From positions 1-5,796 of the forward strand of contig CACYNZ010000239.1 of assembly GCA_902775835.1 (NCBI GenBank): a stretch of 5,796 nucleotides of DNA, written 5' to 3'. This DNA comes from an uncultured Eubacteriales bacterium. GTDB taxonomy: Bacteria; Bacillota_A; Clostridia; Christensenellales; Aristaeellaceae. Position 1 is the stretch's first letter; each line of letters begins with the position of its first letter. Positions 4,560 to 5,796 of the stretch are shown in pieces. The notes under the pieces are model-generated. The model worked only from the letters and a program-made list of their open reading frames with translations, searched no databases and had not been told where the DNA came from. The translations under genes were made by a program, and so were the position numbers.

Positions 4560-5780
4560 TTATACCAGTCGGATACCAGCATCAAGCTGTTCCTGATTGT
4601 ACTTGTTCAGCAGCCGGTGAATCCTGGCGTAGGGATTCAGCAGTCCGGACAGGGAACGATCATGGTTCAGGGTTGCAATGATATAGGAGATATACTTGCT
4701 CATGTCCGCTTCCACAAACCAGGGAGCTTCGCGGAGCTCAGGCCTGCGGTAGGTAAGGTTGGTGGAGATTACACGGTCGATAATCCCCTCTTCGTATGCT
4801 TTGTTATACTCATCGATGCCGTCGGTGAACAGGGCAAAGGTAGCTGCGGCAAAGATGCGCTTTGCATGGCGCTTCTTCAGCTCACGCGCCAGCTCAATCA
4901 CGGATTCGCCGCTGGAGATGATGTCGTCCGCCACGAACACGTCCTTGCCTTCCACGCTGTCGCCCAGATACTCATGGGCAATGATGGGGTTTCTGCCGTT
5001 GACAATGCGCGTATAGTCACGGCGCTTGTAGAACAGGCCCATGTCCAGTTCCAGGACGGACGCATAGAAGATGTTGCGGTCAATTGCGCCTTCATCCGGA
5101 GAAACAATCATCAGGTGTTCCTTGTCGATCTGAAGCGTCTTGTCCTTGCGCAGCAGCGCCTTCAGGATCTGATAGGAGGGCATGACGGAATCAAATCCGC
5201 CGCAGGGAATGGCATTCTGGACACGCGGATCATGTGCGTCAAAGGTGATGATGTTGCTGACACCCATGCGCTCCAGTTCCTGGAGCATCATGGCGCAGTC
5301 CAGACTTTCGCGGGAAGAGCGCCTGTGCTGTCTTCCTTCGTACAGCATCGGCATAATGACATTGATGCGCTTTGCCTTCCCGTTCATTGCCGCGATCAGC
5401 CGCCGGAGATCAGCGTAATGATCATCCGGGCTCATGGGTACGTCCTGTCCATACATTTTATAGGTGCAGTTATAGGCGCCGACATCGCAGAGAATGTACA
5501 TGTCATAGCCGCGTACGCTCTCCTTGATCATGCCCTTGCCTTCGCCGTTGCCGAAACGGGGGCAGATATTCTTTACGAGAAAGTCCTGTCTTGCCGCGCC
5601 TGGCGTCGTCGCCATGTCTCCTGGTTCTGTCGTCTCCTCTGAATGATCACGCCATTTGATGAGCCATCTGTTGATCTTTTCACCAAGTTCTTCCGTTCCC
5701 CGCATGGAGATCAGTCCAAGCGGTCCAACGGGGTAGGTCAGAAAACTGTCTCGATTCCAGGTGCTCACAAAGTCACTCAT
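4560..5780 (-). CDS. prs: Ribose-phosphate pyrophosphokinase (PRPP synthetase), long clostridial form
   Basis: A 406-residue protein, longer than the classical ~315-residue enzyme and matching the ~390-residue form of Lachnospiraceae-type Clostridia. It makes PRPP from ribose 5-phosphate and ATP for purine, pyrimidine, histidine and NAD synthesis in the cytoplasm. Landmarks: PVGPLGLI at 17-24; a charged linker at about 45-65 with little similarity to the short enzymes; MSPDDHYADLRRLIAA at 116-131; the ATP-site segment EGRQHRRSSRESLD at 148-161; FDAHDPRVQNAIP at 180-192; the catalytic flexible-loop region YKRRDYTRIVNGRNP at 251-265; and the PRPP-binding loop ADDIISSGES at 284-293, where classical enzymes have DDMIDTAGT. 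The start at 5780 has AGAGG 8 bases upstream (5789-5793). The promoter is outside the window. It is the first gene of a two-gene unit with the GNAT-like gene. The divergent active-site loops are a family trait and not a sign of decay. Confidence 0.9.
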   Translation of the reverse strand: MSDFVSTWNRDSFLTYPVGPLGLISMRGTEELGEKINRWLIKWRDHSEETTEPGDMATTPGAARQDFLVKNICPRFGNGEGKGMIKESVRGYDMYILCDVGAYNCTYKMYGQDVPMSPDDHYADLRRLIAAMNGKAKRINVIMPMLYEGRQHRRSSRESLDCAMMLQELERMGVSNIITFDAHDPRVQNAIPCGGFDSVMPSYQILKALLRKDKTLQIDKEHLMIVSPDEGAIDRNIFYASVLELDMGLFYKRRDYTRIVNGRNPIIAHEYLGDSVEGKDVFVADDIISSGESVIELARELKKRHAKRIFAAATFALFTDGIDEYNKAYEEGIIDRVISTNLTYRRPELREAPWFVEADMSKYISYIIATLNHDRSLSGLLNPYARIHRLLNKYNQEQLDAGIRLV

Positions 5781-5796
5781 GGCTCCAACCTCTTTC

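Noticed and set aside
4521..5642. Long open frame on the plus strand (373 residues)
   Set aside because: It is the antisense of prs, whose motifs are clear; no ribosome site, and the predicted protein has no family resemblance.
1..5796. CRISPR arrays, tRNA or rRNA genes, insertion sequences, phage attachment sites
   Set aside because: No regularly spaced repeats, no cloverleaf or rRNA signature, no transposase frame and no terminal inverted repeats were seen on either strand.

Overview
The window reads as Firmicutes (Clostridia) DNA of moderate GC with AT-rich promoter regions. The best taxonomic clue is the pair at 2300-3882, a SCIFF six-cysteine precursor peptide and its radical SAM/SPASM maturase, which is near-universal in Clostridia and rare elsewhere. 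The long, divergent ribose-phosphate pyrophosphokinase on the minus strand is of the type common in Lachnospiraceae and related Clostridia. I cannot name a species.

Layout. Left block (1 to about 900): the 5' part of an AraC-type regulator on the minus strand, running off the window edge. A 336-base divergent control region follows, with a near-consensus promoter in each direction and short repeats. After it come the first ~24 codons of a probable secreted protein on the plus strand. That reading frame then breaks off. At about 885-935 the sequence becomes the inside of an OLD/RecF-type ATPase gene on the minus strand, whose intact 5' end is at 1268. Two genes that point at each other are therefore both cut at one point, next to a GGATCC at 898-903. 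This is either a deletion or rearrangement, or a cloning/assembly chimera that joins two unrelated pieces.

Right block (about 900-5796): divergent from the ATPase fragment is an inositol monophosphatase-family gene (1410-2189). Its frame is open back to 828, so automatic callers would report a false 453-residue protein. Next comes the SCIFF unit: a strong promoter with an extended -10, the 48-residue precursor scfA, a terminator-like hairpin that probably acts as an attenuator, and the maturase scfB. A strong terminator closes the unit. Convergent to it, on the minus strand, is a two-gene operon, prs followed 2 bases later by a GNAT-like protein, with its own terminator.

How the genes work together: ScfB, through an N-terminal PqqD-like recognition domain, should bind the ScfA leader and install thioether cross-links. 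The phosphatase and the prs-GNAT operon look like housekeeping neighbours, with no visible role in maturing the peptide. The most interesting biology is in the precursor. It carries Gly at residue 37, where as I recall the characterised SCIFF peptides have the Thr that accepts the thioether from Cys32, and it has a seventh cysteine at residue 13 in the leader.
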